A DNA stretch of 64,000 nucleotides from Tolypocladium sp. Sup5 PDA-1. Its lineage: Eukaryota > Ascomycota > Sordariomycetes > Hypocreales > Ophiocordycipitaceae. This document shows positions 27,201-30,700 of this stretch, one piece after another. The stretch spans positions 62,001-126,000 of the forward strand of contig JPHH03000075.1 in the NCBI GenBank assembly GCA_000750105.3, written 5' to 3'. The notes below the pieces were generated by a model. It saw only the letters and a list, made by a program, of their open reading frames with translations. It searched no databases and was not told the DNA's origin. A program made the position numbers and the translations under genes. The number at the start of each line of letters is the position of its first letter. Position 1 is the stretch's first letter.

Positions 27201-27729
27201 TTCCGGTCGGCAGGCGCCAATCTCGGGTCTGGCCAACGTTGCCGGGCCCGTCCTTGCACGAGTACCTGTGCGCGTCCAGTTCAATGCCGATCAGTCAGCC
27301 TCTGGCTTGCTCCAAGACGTCCAGACGCAAGCCTCAGAGATGATTGCGCACGAGCAGTACGGCATGCGAAAGATAGTCAAGCTCAGTGACGAGATTGCCG
27401 ATGCCTGCAGGTTCTCTAGCTTGATTATTGTCCAGCCCATGCAGCTACTCGGCTCGGATGGCTCCTTCAACGAGTCCCAGGCGCTCCTCATGTCCGAGTC
27501 AGCAGAGGGAGAGGCGGGGGAGAGATCTATGGAGGGCTACTACAACTACCCACTCGTTCTCCATGGCCTAATGGGCCAGGAAGGTCTCGACCTGCATTTC
27601 ATCTACCAGTTTGATGTCCTCTCTCAGGACGAGCTTTCGACGATCTGCGATGAATTGGAGTGCTTGATTGACCGCCTTCTTTCACAGCAGGATACCAAAG
27701 TCACCGATGTCTCCTTGGCCACTGTATAA
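1..27729 (+). CDS. Giant multimodular nonribosomal peptide synthetase, 5' partial
   Basis: The frame is open from base 1 with no start codon and ends at TAA 27727-27729, giving about 9,242 visible codons without an intron; the N-terminus is outside the window. Domain order is T-(C-A-T)x8-C. Nine carrier domains carry the GGDS phosphopantetheine motif, eight adenylation domains carry the FTSGSTGxPK core, and nine condensation domains carry HHxxFD. Module length is about 1,090 residues, which leaves no room for epimerase or methyltransferase domains, and no thioesterase or reductase follows. The final C domain after the last T is the arrangement of fungal terminal condensation (CT) domains that release peptides by cyclisation, as in cyclosporin synthetase and TqaA. 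The product would have at least eight residues plus those from upstream modules. The amino acids cannot be assigned safely. It acts in the cytoplasm after pantetheinylation. Confidence 0.97.
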   Translation, partial: YSLANKDKIIPTTDSELRLRALWSQVIGCSPRDIGKTDSFLQVGGDSIRAIQLAALAQDKGFNLSVATIFQNPTLDTMAVIATEDQVQTVYDAEPFTLIPTDGIESLKSSIQSQCVLPDAAVIEDVYPCTPLQGALMALSIKQPGSYISQFVFRIPRNIETARFKTAWETTIERCGNLRTRIVATDGSYQQAVIKNEPEWEKTASMDLGTVLSSYEGVQMAAGSRLCRYALVEEVDGERYFVWVMHHAIFDGWSNALILGTLYKTYHGRPAQSLKPYSSFINYTLQVDSEAAESFWRAQLQNAQKAAFPRTNVAKSKAASRVMRRSLDFSNLRKTSVTKASIMRATWAIILARYCDTKDVCFGSTVSGRNAPCPGLAEMTGPTIATVPVRVIMDMQQPVVDFLQQIQDQTTATTPYEQFGLQNIAQLSRDAKAACGFSSLLVIQPVADQDAAPEDLVLAPTSQNSRLDGAGEFFNYPLVLEGKISPTSVELVVTYHSNALSDRQVEALSEQFSHVAQQLIKQDNSALLGNVFVAGPWDLQTATGWNTLEPMVVNACLHDVVSEQAWRLQTKEAIFTTECSMTYAELGRLTDQIARHLFDLGVRPETKVPFCIEKSYWAILAMVGIMKAGGVFIPLDASHPVNRREVLIEEVGARFLIVSPTTAGSCKDMVPTTVELSPKLIAQLASSSKEDIPFEHKPGPGNAAYILFTSGSTGKPKGIVIEHSAICTSLLAQGRAFGIGEHTRYLQFASYVFDASISEIFSTLMFGGTICVPDETERLQNVSAFMAAAQVNTALLTPSFVRTLKPEKVPSLRTLIIGGEASGKDTIQTWQEHVKLVNAYGPTEACIACASNVFKSPADSPGTIGRPITGPNWIVDPDNHNQLTPIGCVGELLVQGHALAREYIHEPKKTNAAFITHVDCLPLSEHRRRFYKTGDLVRYNSDGTLEYVGRNDSQLKLRGQRIEVTEIEYAIKAATFAVEHVAVDKIHTETGDALLAFFSLKDKDGQRESEIGGSLLHMDDTVRSTITTITESIRDGLPSYMVPSFFIPLASMPFVSSMKLDRKQLHGLASKLCSEDLSNFVVAATKEKVDPTTEMEFKLRGLWAQILKISTEDIGKTDKFLEIGGDSITSIHLVSLAQEHGIGLTVSNIFEDSTLSRLAVIAMLGDGSNEFESEPFGMIPPAELEVFMASVRDQCNLPEHQEIEDMYPCTPLQEGMMALAVKQPGSYIAKHVYRLAESVDTGRFINAFEQTMQHCANLRTRVGLVGDTCVQAIIKNETEWEPADHHNLDSFMGYIGNVQMQYGTRLSRYGLVTHDDGHVYFVWIMHHVVFDGWSVNLMMDTLYKAYWDKPVDTLGPYASFIKYTTSVDKEETANFWLDQLYNAKKATFPRITTTRTPSKVTKKTISIPESTNRPVTMATVLRAAWALVLARYSDTDDICFGTAISGRNAPVPGLATMAGPAVTTLPVRIRLDRAQTVPEYLNGVQAQAREMVPFEQFGLQNIAKLSLDVKDACDFSSLLVVQPIQKIFSSNVGEEGQILVFSEAEDRRVQGSMGDYFSYSLVLQAFLADNQVDLHITYDPSVLDEIQLVALSNQFGHVVQQLLTQSDRSLGSLCIAGPWDLQQAIAWNSEEPEIVDTCVHQLIEKRAEMQPHSPAIHAWDGQFTYKEFNSAANRLAHYLVDELDVQLDELVHVCFEKSAWYIISILAINKAGAAWVPLEPQHPHRRLQQVVGQTHARIALASSTHAPLCSELVEHVVEVTDSFDKKLARGEQRTLRGPVVNVTTSNAAYVLFTSGSTGTPKGFVLEHGSVSTSQLAIGRRLKMRSGARTLQFASHVFDLSIGEIVAPLMFGACLCVPSEFTRVNNIVEFIREMRVNWLFFTPAFARTIRPEEVPSVEMLILAGEAVGQDLFDTWFGKARFVNAWGPAETCVFATLQEWSASDESPLTIGTPVGGKTWLVDPDDPQRLAPIGTVGEAVVQGPTILREYLANPEKTREYILSHIPSWVPRRDQQHWNRMYKTGDLCRYNSNGTIEFVSRKDTQVKIRGLRVELSEVEHHVERSLPGVRQVAVDVFKTEVAANLVAYICFTDEERTTETSDWGLEDVFLPLTSELKQQLSEMLGELSVSLPRYMIPTMFMPCSFMPYTITTKLDRRTLLRLTENLGHEDLARYSLENGEKRAPETPIEVRLRKLWSDILNIPAESIGRDDSFLRIGGDSVAAIRLVSAARESGLHFTVQDIFNDPRLLAMASRVAKEASGNSVEVAQFDLLEKADHVFITGRDVQEQLSLAANQSIKDAYPATKLQQGLMALAIKQPGSYIARHIYKLPSHVDEFRFVAAWSRTVEACANLRTRIVRHNESTLQVLVDNDVHWEPTQDQTMRSYMDSTKNIEMVYGSRLCRYALVAEPSGDRYFVTIMHHAVFDGWSMGLILENLVLAYHQAPLRSLRPYANFIKYTLDIDETASSDFWMAQLKDASKATFPSTSTLSSKSVTRLMTTVVDFHRHTNRSITKATILRAAWSIILARYSDADDVCFGTTVSGRNAPVPHLETIPGPTVATIPVRVRLNREQSILQFLEDIQSQASAMVPFEQFGIQNIARLSPNAKDACDFASLLVIQPSYSSGSAEQKPEDIVFTAAENDAFSSEEAMDGYFSYPLVIQPAIADKHVDLLLTYDSTILSEQHIVALSHQFNHVVQQLLEQDERPLTDVSVTGPWDVEQAFSWSKSNHPVLETCIHDLISEQVANFPDQPALVSTSGSLAYAELEHLSDVLADSLALEGVRPETVVSFCLEKSIYAVVAMVGIMKAGGVFVPLDPSHPITRQQAIIREAGATLVIVSPQTAPSFNSIVDQTIELSPARLSQLSQRYSSATQRVKPTGSNTAYILFTSGSTGKPKAIVVDHAALSSSIKGFGRAYHFNNSSRVLQFSSYVFDVSLSEVLETLAFGGTVCVPSDEERVEGLSKFITTNQVNTAMLTSSFLRTLRPEEVPSLSTLILVGEPPTKDNLQTWFGRVSIINAYGPSEGSIFCASHLYTSPDEVPTNIGQAFSGACWIVEPNDYNRLAPIGCIGEILLQRHMARGYLNDEERTRGAFMKSAKFLPRSDNDTRNFHKTGDLGRYNADGTIEYLGRRDTQVKIRGYRIELGEVEYNIKSLITSAKHVAVDVVGQEGHDILAAFISFSDESLVTDGASKSNDLPASLLRMSESIRQELGTLIDDLKAILPGYMVPSLFFPLGSMPFNTSLKVDRQRLRSLPKGMAAEELVAYNLATRDKVAPVTETETKLRDLWAQLLGLNPDAIGRNDSFLELGGDSITAIQLVAMAQQAGYSLSVAMIFQNPQLFTLAEAADKGTASMTLKAEPFSLLEADHAETILSSIQPQSQLGGDYEIEDAYPCTPLQSGLMALATKKPGSYIARNVYRIAEHVDLDHFRAAWEIALRICSNLRTRIVVVDGSHIQAVIKENTTWEETDKSLNEFMGTTAQDYHMGYGSRLCHYAILTESSGENYFVWIMHHAIFDGWSNGIVLSTLNSAYHGMELRSLEPYSGFIKYTMEHDSEDASTFWKAQLKDAQKATYPPTDRIAHPEGSPRHTASRAIRKTINLSGVSAKSITKASVLRATWAIVLARYCETQDVCFGSTVSGRNAAVTGLTEMPGPTIATVPIRIVLDRNQRVSQFLQGIQTQASDMTAYEQFGLQHISKLSQEAQEACDFSSLLVVQHAQKASNASFSDDFILAPPSRKDSDEEDEASASQFNYPLVLEGNVLDDQVELVITYRENILSTSEMGALSHQFEHVAQQIVTQQDISLGSISVAGPWDLNAVSGFNETCVPTIERCLHDMVSEQAHLSPTKEAIYSTEKSLTYAELDYITTQLAAYLSQLGVRPETRVPFCFEKSIWTIIAMVSIMKAGGIFIPLDPSHPFDRRKGLIDDLEARFMIVSPTTASSCDGLVENMVELSDALVSHLTSNLQMQSSSIVKAGPSNAAYILFTSGSTGKPKGIIIDHRGICTSLAGQGAMFGMSSQSRYLQFANYVFDASISEIFSTLLFGGTVCVPSDAERLQSTAKFMTKSRVNTALLTPFFVRTLTPAEVPTLTTLIVGGEAPAKDTLSVWQPYLTLINAYGPTEVCIACAANLFQSPNDLCTVIGRNLVGPNWVVDLDTDRLTPVGCVGELVVQGDALACGYLNDEEKTKQAFINRLGCLPPSAARHTQRFYKTGDLVKYKSDGALEYVGRKDSQLKLRGQRIELGEIEHAMKDAMPRIEHIAVDMLRGNAGDALLAFFTFNEKRVRTDELNSADFSDYLLNVDEALEEALVVVVEKLKIFLPSYMIPTFFLPLSCMPFVSSMKLDRKRLKSLATDLSSTERLASYSLARGQKVGPSTEMEFKLRDIWARVLKLEPQAISKNDRFLQIGGDSITAIHVVSLAQVQGISLTVSGIFEDSRLSSMAATAGVADQAMFETESFSLLPVSELEDIQTAVKTQCNLSEKEVVEDAYPCTSLQEGLIALAEKQPGSYIARHIYRIPEHVDVNRFKVAWEKTLELCGNLRTRIVQLPSGSSVQAVVRNDVRWESVNNLNLSSYIAEVANIRMTYGSRLCRYAMVQQPDGQNYFVWVLHHTVFDGWSVSLVLKTLHQVYLEQEVESLYKYASFIKYTESIDHDKACNFWAGQLQDAKRATFPRQSNSESRAASRSLKKRIRLTQPAGSAITKASVLRAAWAVLLSRYCDSDDVTFGTTVSGRNAPVTGVSSIPGPAIATVPVRLRIDSQKSVVDLLRHVQDQASEMVAFEQFGIQKIAKLNDDAKDACDFTSLLVIQPIQQMFGYREGSTPKDQILDAGGNYDELSSQDMNNYFSYPLVLQCFIMEDHTELDFTYDPSVLAELELVAISNQLEHIVQSLLTKAEKQLSQLPMVGPWDLEQAMERNSERPEIVDACFHHLFEKQAKARPHAIALRDLDCEFTYRDLNGAANRLSHHLVNSLSVQADEFVHVCFEKSAWYFVAILAINKAGAAWVPLDPSHPVQRQREIVSQTKAKLALTSIANASMCSDLVSSVLEVSPALDMQLSHDLPQGSDERAPSVNITPRNAAYALFTSGSTGVPKGFVMEHGAVCTSQVDIGKRLRLTPDVKMLQFAAFVFDLSIGEIIAPLIHGACLCIPSEHIRMNSLTDFIRDLGINWAFLTPAFARTIKPEDVPSLELLLLAGEAVGRDVFDSWFGKVRLINGWGPAETCCFSTLHEWKSRNESSVTVGRPVGGFCWIVDPEDHKQLAPIGCLGEIVIQGPTLLREYLADPDQTKATVVTSLPAWAPQTSRHWGRFYKSGDLGFYNPGGTIEFSSRKDTQVKIRGLRVELGEVEHHVRNGLEGVQQVAVDVFMSETGNNLICFFCETNDSGPFKAGNGMFGPMTDALQSRLTALVGQLGISLPRYMIPTTFVPCNYMPFITSTKLDRKGLKASAAALPREQLARYSLQGSERRQPETALEIRLQKIWSDILHIPVESIGRDDSFLRIGGDSVTAIQLVTVARENDIVLTVQDIFDDPRLLGVASKAIESSLAGPLEVAPFSLMGDGFSKDQLGEHLSLSRDQFIQDAYPTTKLQEGLIALAVKQPGSYIAKYVYRLPSHIDTYRFKEAWARTVSTCTNLRTRITLHNEATIQVLVGNDVAWDTVNGADLSTFMSQLKGLEMGYNSRLCRYALVTEPKGERHFVLAIHHAVFDGWSMGIVLETLAMAYNTLEPPALQHYSGFIKYIVEINQDAATAFWRSQLEGATRVVFPPATYIPGASCIMATKIAFPRQSNSSITKATVVRAAWSVILAAYCNSSDVCFGSSISGRQAAVPGLETMPGPTVATIPVRVRLNGQRSVSQFLEGIQSQALAMVPFEQYGLQNISKISPEVKETCEFSSLLVIHPGSSGSRISSRGSQEAVLLATGDDTYSMEEAMEGYFSYPLVAQGILADSHVDLLFTYDPNALSEQQVSTISRQFNHVVQQLLTDVERPMSDISVAGQWDLEQSVRRNSDVPEIVDACIHELVEKQAATRPNALAIRAWDVKFTYQQLDLAANRLANHLVAFGVQSDELVHVCFEKSAWFFVAILAINKAGGAWVPLDPSHPTHRHRQVVEQTRARLALVSEDNAVHCAELVDTVIKVNPALDKMLSETKDGCHNPAITVSPRNAAYVLFTSGSTGTPKGLVMDHGAVCTSQTAIGKRLRLTPDVRILQFAAYVFDMSIGEIIGPLIHGACLCVPSEETRMNGLIQFIHDMDINWLFLTPAFARTLKPEQVPSIELLLLAGEAVGRDVFQTWFSKVRFINGWGPAETCVFSTLHEWTKSSDQSPLTIGTPVGGFCWIVDPEDPQRLAPIGTMGEIVIQGPTLLREYLADPKRTKETTVADLPSWAPNRHLPHWSRFYKSGDLGFYNADGTIQFCTRKDTQVKIRGLRIELGDVEHHIRASLDDVKQVVVDVFRTDAGVNLVAYFSFDDKMKTLGTDTVADVFAPLSEGFKTKVAAMIGQLSVALPQYMTPSLYIPCHYMPSITSTKLDRNGLKRLTASLGQDQLNEYSLQGTKKRVPETPMEHRLQLLWSEVLTIRPESIGLDDNFLRIGGDSIAAIQLVTKARDCGISIMVKDIFDDPRLSSVASKATEADIACSVPIVSRFGLLDKTTRDAVLDNEFRVQCGFASALDIEDAYPCTALQEGLMSLTAKQPGSYVAKYVYKLGDDIDIQRFKTAWEQVVITCANLRTRISEANETFVQVLIKDDVAWEPFEELDVRGVVEIMKKIKMGYGTRLVRYSLATEPNGDKYFVWMMHHAIFDGWTLGLLFHTLTTAYYDAGVPSLKPYAGFVKYTSDVNPEAAQSFWRAQLKSAKRASFPPVVWPGDAKENIHRLTTMTFQLPKSDNKDVTAATILRTAWAILLARYSESEDVCFGAVVSGRQAPVSGLETMAGAMVATVPVRVRLDAQLRAAELLKSVQDDAIQAIEFEQFGLQNISKLGREEKAACDFSSLFVIQPNPGTASSEGSRNSVLLPAFEDKYGADEALEGYFNYPLVLQANLMNDSVNLTFFFHANVLEESKVMGLSHQFNNVVQQLILEDEKPLGELSISGTWDMEQAMRWNKKRAEITNSCLHDMISATATATPDQEAIYSSEEVMTYSELDVLSSQLANYLAKQGVCPETKVPFCLEKSPLAIVAMLGIMKAGGVFIPLDPAQPASRRQAIIDEVNAQFIITSSSTAAICAGMAPHVIKLGASMVRHLSIAAGILTCHKPAPHNAVYILFTSGSTGKPKGIVVEHSAICTSLLGQGQYFGLGSKTRYLQFANYQFDASISEIFSTLLFGGTICIPSDDERLQHTPAFMKVARVNTALLTPSFVRTFTPDQVPTLETLIVGGEAPTKDTLKVWQHRVKLINAYGPTEVCIACAAHIFQSPEDSPTTIGGSLIGPNWVVEPDDFNKLAPIGCVGELVVQGHALARGYLNDAAKTTAAFVNDIKWLPSTAVEHTRKFYRTGDLVKYNADGTLEYVGRRDSQLKLRGQRIELAEIEYAIKAIQPNIEHVVVDLVHHESGDGLIAFISYSGTKNAKREPANADDNLSDAIINPGEALQSTIKHLAEGLLQTLPGYMVPSFFLPLRYIPYVSSMKLDRKKLRDLADGLSSKQLLSFSWGGVEKVEPVTDMEYKLRDLWGHVLATDPQDIGRHDSFLQIGGDSITAIQLVSLAEKQNIGLSVASIFKDSRLSHLATTAEIGRGAQTYEAEPFDLLPNGIAQSLLASFRQQCSLASNQTIEDAYPCTSLQEGLMALAVRQPGSYIGKNVYRLPAHVDLARFKAAWELTVDLCANLRSHIVANGQQSYQVIVKSSEPHWEDSNGADLPTFMKRFSKVKMHYGSPLTRYAIVKNNDGERYFVWVIHHAIFDGWSHGIIVNTLLTAYAGIEVTPPQPYSGFIKYITSLDHDAAADYWKSQLNDAKRATFPPSAASSKSGSVTRLYKKHVGFFGQTNSSITKATILRAAWAVVLSRYSDSDDICFGATVSGRNAPVTRIEEMAGPVVATVPVRVQLEHSQSVLKFLQDIQNQASEMGRHEQYGVQNIAKLSFAAKEACEFTSLLVIQPVQQGGSADTSSTEIPIDGTGVQEEYLQESMQNYFTYPLVSDCFVHNDHIELQFTYQSDVLSEEQCNALAHQFQNVVGQLMQHDKLLGDVTLAGPWDVEQAMAWNKDEHPVLRACIHDLIAEQVARSPEHEAIFTSNGSLTYSQLDDLSTKLAHHLSSLGVRPETMVPVCFEKSMWAIVAMISIMKAGGVYIPIDPSYPKARREALMKEANAQYLVVSPTTALSCASMAPNMIEVSATFFKQLAQQAPLSKPSPSNAAYVLFTSGSTGKPKAIVVDHTALCTSITGYGRVYALDKASRVLQFSNYAFDVSLCEVFETLAFGGTVCVPADRERMEDISGFVRKANANTLMLTSSFLRTVSPEQMPSVTRLLLVGEPPVKDVLETWVGRVEVVNAYGPSEASIFCASHTYTSADEPPTTIGRAFSGSCWIVEPDNHNQLAPIGCVGEILLQRHMARGYLNNEERTQRSFIQSVSWLPKAPGDTRKFHKTGDLARYNFDGKIEYLGRRDTQVKVRGYRIELGEIEYNIQRALNGVEHVAVDVLRHTTRETLAAFISFTDKTISKSNDKSSLLLQFDAPLQQSLSALADELRAALPAYMMPSLFMPLQSMPFNTSLKIDRQKLRSLADNLTPEQVADFMLATQDKVSPSTDMEFKIRKIWGIVLGIQPEEIGKNDIFLQIGGDSITAIRLASIAQAQGINLSVTQIFATPRLSGMAAASSIESESMVYKAEPFELVQRTELVDIQSEFCSRCAITSNETIEDMYPCTSIQDFYLEMAIKQPGSYTPRRVYRIPKHVDLPIFKAAWEKTVETLSLLRTRIINYHGTSIQAVVANDIHWEPIAPGTSLKTFLGSMEDIRMGYDTRLSRYALVEDNGNRYFIWVIHHSVFDAWSTGMTFDTFYKAYNKLEMPTIEPFSGFIKYIATRSEEASRKWWTSQLSGSKRCEFPHLPGPLSTRPKNVTRFMKRTIKFPETAENTNITKATVLRAAWAMMLGHHGKTDDVVFFETVSGRQAPISGLANVAGPVLARVPVRVQFNADQSASGLLQDVQTQASEMIAHEQYGMRKIVKLSDEIADACRFSSLIIVQPMQLLGSDGSFNESQALLMSESAEGEAGERSMEGYYNYPLVLHGLMGQEGLDLHFIYQFDVLSQDELSTICDELECLIDRLLSQQDTKVTDVSLATV
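280..3500 (+). other. NRPS module 1 (C1-A1-T2), adenylation class a
   Basis: Condensation active site HHAIFDG starts at 736. Adenylation core LFTSGSTGKPKG is at 2119-2154. Carrier GGDS is at 3370-3381. Aligned by eye to the GrsA phenylalanine domain, the pocket residues read D-A-S-L-I-G-A-I-A-K, the same as modules 4 and 7. The substrate is not assigned. Confidence 0.88.
3520..6770 (+). other. NRPS module 2 (C2-A2-T3), adenylation class b
   Basis: Condensation active site HHVVFDG starts at 3976. Adenylation core is at 5371-5406. Carrier GGDS is at 6637-6648. The pocket reads D-L-G-F-I-A-A-V-F-K. Core A5 is NAWGPAET, with Trp in place of the usual Tyr. The carrier has the FLRIGGDS form seen only after class b domains. 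Confidence 0.88.
6785..10030 (+). other. NRPS module 3 (C3-A3-T4), adenylation class c
   Basis: Condensation active site HHAVFDG starts at 7246. The first condensation motif reads YPATKLQ rather than the YPCTxLQ of most other modules. Adenylation core is at 8638-8673. Carrier GGDS is at 9901-9912. The pocket reads D-V-S-M-I-V-A-I-F-K. Confidence 0.88.
10048..13320 (+). other. NRPS module 4 (C4-A4-T5), adenylation class a
   Basis: Condensation active site HHAIFDG starts at 10507. Adenylation core is at 11920-11955. Carrier GGDS is at 13186-13197. The pocket reads D-A-S-L-I-G-A-I-A-K, identical to modules 1 and 7, so the same residue is expected at three positions. Confidence 0.88.
13330..16590 (+). 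other. NRPS module 5 (C5-A5-T6), adenylation class b
   Basis: Condensation active site HHTVFDG starts at 13792. Adenylation core is at 15205-15240. Carrier GGDS is at 16456-16467. The pocket reads D-L-G-F-L-A-G-C-F-K, with the NGWGPAET form of core A5. Confidence 0.88.
16602..19850 (+). other. NRPS module 6 (C6-A6-T7), adenylation class b
   Basis: Condensation active site HHAVFDG starts at 17053; the first condensation motif is YPTTKLQ, resembling module 3. Adenylation core is at 18445-18480. Carrier GGDS is at 19708-19719. The pocket reads D-M-G-F-L-A-G-V-F-K. Confidence 0.88.
19858..23110 (+). other. NRPS module 7 (C7-A7-T8), adenylation class a
   Basis: Condensation active site HHAIFDG starts at 20320. 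Adenylation core is at 21712-21747. Carrier GGDS is at 22984-22995. The pocket reads D-A-S-L-I-G-A-I-A-K. Confidence 0.88.
23128..26350 (+). other. NRPS module 8 (C8-A8-T9), adenylation class c, last extension module
   Basis: Condensation active site HHAIFDG starts at 23593. Adenylation core is at 24973-25008. Carrier GGDS is at 26221-26232 and holds the finished peptide. The pocket reads D-V-C-M-L-V-A-I-F-K, close to module 3. Confidence 0.88.
26368..27729 (+). other. NRPS terminal condensation domain (CT)
   Basis: The last domain after T9 keeps HHSVFDAWS (His-His at 26827-26832) but has Ala where the other eight domains have Gly. Its first motif, YPCTSIQDFYLEM, also departs from the LQEGLMAL form. 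Fungal CT domains of this kind release the peptide, usually as a macrocycle (family knowledge); the product here is inferred. Confidence 0.85.
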
Positions 27730-30700
27730 GATGGGTCCAGCATAGCTTTTCAATGTTAATTGATATTCTTTCTTCTTATTTCTTTTGTCACGTCCAGTTC
27801 GTAGCTTCCTTTGCTATTTTCCCTTTATATTCTTCCTTTTCGCTTATATGAATCTCTGTGTATGGTTTACGGTTAAATGTTTCCTCCTGCGTTAGGTATC
27901 ATGTTATGCATAGCAATGTCTGAGTAAACTTGTTAGCTTTGGGTTTGATAGGTATTTCATTTATAAATGAAGTAGTTCTTAAATGCCCTTAGTTTAGTGA
28001 CTGCGAAGGAACCCCCCACAGCAACTGTGCAACGAGACGGGATATAAGACAGAAGGTTCGAAACCATGCTAAGAATAGACAATTATATTTGTAACGGTTG
28101 GATTCCAAGGGATAAACCATAGGTTTATGTTGGCAGAAAAGTCAGGGCGTCGGGGTCACGTACGGTCATAGATCGTAGATCGTAACCAGGTAATCGGATA
28201 ATGGTCCTGATTGTGTTGAGAGCTGACTAGGTATCTATGCTATGGTGAGGAAATTTGGGGGTCCTACATACTCTAAGGGGCTCGCTCTAGACCGCCTGGA
28301 TCACGAGGCAATCCATCGCAAGCACAGTGATCTATTTCCCTGGATCACCTCCGTTTTCAGTCGATCTCTAGTGATCCTGTTCGTGGCTGACCAATGCATC
28401 ACCGACCTGCATCCGTGATCCAAGGTGATTTGGGCAGACAGCCCGCCTGGCGGCCCGTCAGCCTGGGACGTAAAAATGTAGGGCCGGACGGCTCATGACA
28501 CCCTGGCCTCGGTCGGGCTCAGATTCGCAGTGACGCAGCAGGGCCGTGCGGCCATGGTCAACGCCCTCTAGTGCCGGAAAAAAATGTTCCTCGACAACGT
28601 GCTAGTTGAGGCCTGCGAAATTTTGGCTACGTTTCCTTACGTTGCTCTGCAGCATTGACGAGCTCCAGGTGACTTCGTACGGCCCGGACTGCATGATATC
28701 GGATCTCCACCTGCTTTATGGAGTGCAGACAGCCTGCATATTCAGCTGAGATGGCGATGCCATAAACTGCCGACTTCATCAATATTAAATATAAAGCGGC
28801 ACATGCGGATGCAGTAATGAGCATTGTATGCGGCCCCCATGCTCCAGTGACAGACTCCCCACCCATCAACATGACGAAAGCGGCACAAAGGACACCGGAC
28901 GGTGACGGTACTTTTGGTCTCATGCGATGTCACGCTGTTGAAAAAGCCCCATGCAGGCGCCAGCCACTGTTTCGGCAAGATACCGGGAGAAGAAAACTGG
29001 AAGGTAACACAGCCTACATGTACCCAGCTGTGCACCCACTTCTCAGCGCTACATTGGCTACCTGCTCGGCATATGCATATGCAATCTTGTCAACATCTGT
29101 TGAGATTGTCGGATGGCGGCAAGCGTCTCAATCTCGCTGTCACTGCGTCTTTGGGGACAGACTCGCACACTTTGATATGGTTCTGGGGATAATTACTGTA
29201 GCCATGCCTCACTGAATCGATGACAGCGAGGTCGTACCGCTGAACCTAGCGATGATCACTCATTTGCCGCTCAAGCATGGTTAAAACAGGTTCATTAGGG
29301 AACATTGCCATCGTCGGAAGTAGAGAGTATCGTGGCAATCGCCATACGCCACATGCATTAACGACCTTAGACAGGAGAATCTTTGCAACGGCCAGCACAA
29401 ATGGGAAGGACTAAAACGTCAAGCCATATCGCTTGGGAATAAGCTGAGAACAATGCCAACTGTCCTTGCATTCGGGACGGCACTGTTGCGCGTAACCCCA
29501 GTCAAAGCTCGGTCAATGAGTGAAAGACCTTGCTTGCGCTCGCAACACCATTTTCGAGCCAGTTCCCCCGTGCGCTGAGTCGAACCTTGCCGGCAAAGTC
29601 AAGTTCGACACGGACTAGTGAGGAGAGGAAAAGACGAACTTTTTTAGCGTTGGCGATTTATCCGCCGCGATGCAGGGAACGCCATTTGCCATTCCCGGCA
29701 ACCATGCCGCACAGGCTCTCAAAAGTTAAGATCCTTCCTCCACTTGACAGTTTACAGCCGCAGACGCGTCAACATGTGAGTCACACAAGTTCCGTCAACG
29801 TCGTTCAATACGAGGTTGCGCGGCCGGGCGCATCTAATCGGATGCATGCCATGCTATGCTGTGTGTGGTTCGCTGAGTTGAGACAACCCTGGAACTGGAA
29901 GCTATAGAGCTGCAGAGCAACTCCAAAACATCCTAGCCAGTCGACCCCGTAACCAAGTCTGTTCATCAGGGTCATTAGAGTTCAGATTTGTCTACCCCTG
30001 TCGTGAAGGCTCCACAAGACCGAACCGCAACGTATGGGGGTACAGTATTACGAAGACGTGCATTGTAATGGCTTAGACGGGAAGGACTCCGCAGGCCTGG
30101 ATCTACTCATGCCTGGCTCTGACGCTACGCGAATCCCATGCAACGTGGGCTGCCTGCCATCGCTTCATTGGCCGGCTTACTATATGGACGTGCACAATGC
30201 AGTAATATAATATTATTGCTCGTTCATTTGAGCGTCTATATCCGGTTTAAAGAATGGCGAATCGTGACTCGTAAATAGTAAACAACGTGCCTTGACCCGT
30301 CCAGCCAAAATACGGCACGCGCTCCTTCGGCTGGTAATTGCATGACGTAGCGGGCTGAAGAAGGCGTTTTGGGCGTCAGCAACTCTAAATTCTGATCTTG
30401 GCATATTCGGCACTTTCGTCCTCCGTAGTACTATTCTCCCTGGAAAGCATTGCCGAGGGACACACGAAAGCCAACCGACCTTGCCGACATTCTGACCTTG
30501 CCTGCCGGAGGATCAAGTCGTTGGTAGGATCACGCTAGTGCATGGCTGACGGGTAGGGGCCTCCGAGTGGAGTCGGGATCGTCGTCTGACACGGATAGAT
30601 ATCAGTGGATTGATGCAGATCACACGGCGCCTTCGGGTAATCCGATTCGGCGTCAGCGGCTCACCGTCGCATCGTCTGTCTCATCCTGTTCCCTCAGGCT

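Noticed and set aside
1..27729. Many frames inside the NRPS on both strands (up to 311 codons)
   Set aside because: They are shadows of the coding frame in other phases and carry no domains.
1..27729. Epimerase, N-methyltransferase or thioesterase domains in the NRPS
   Set aside because: Spacing between successive GGDS, HHxxxD and FTSGSTG motifs is constant and leaves no room; no thioesterase GxSxG domain follows the last carrier.
28045..28070. tRNA T-loop-like GGTTCGAAACC sequence
   Set aside because: No matching acceptor stem, D-arm or anticodon arm upstream; the same holds for GGTTCAAATC near 31545.
28627..29215. Overlapping short frames on both strands with hydrophobic segments
   Set aside because: Mutually overlapping, no recognisable family, no consistent intron signals.
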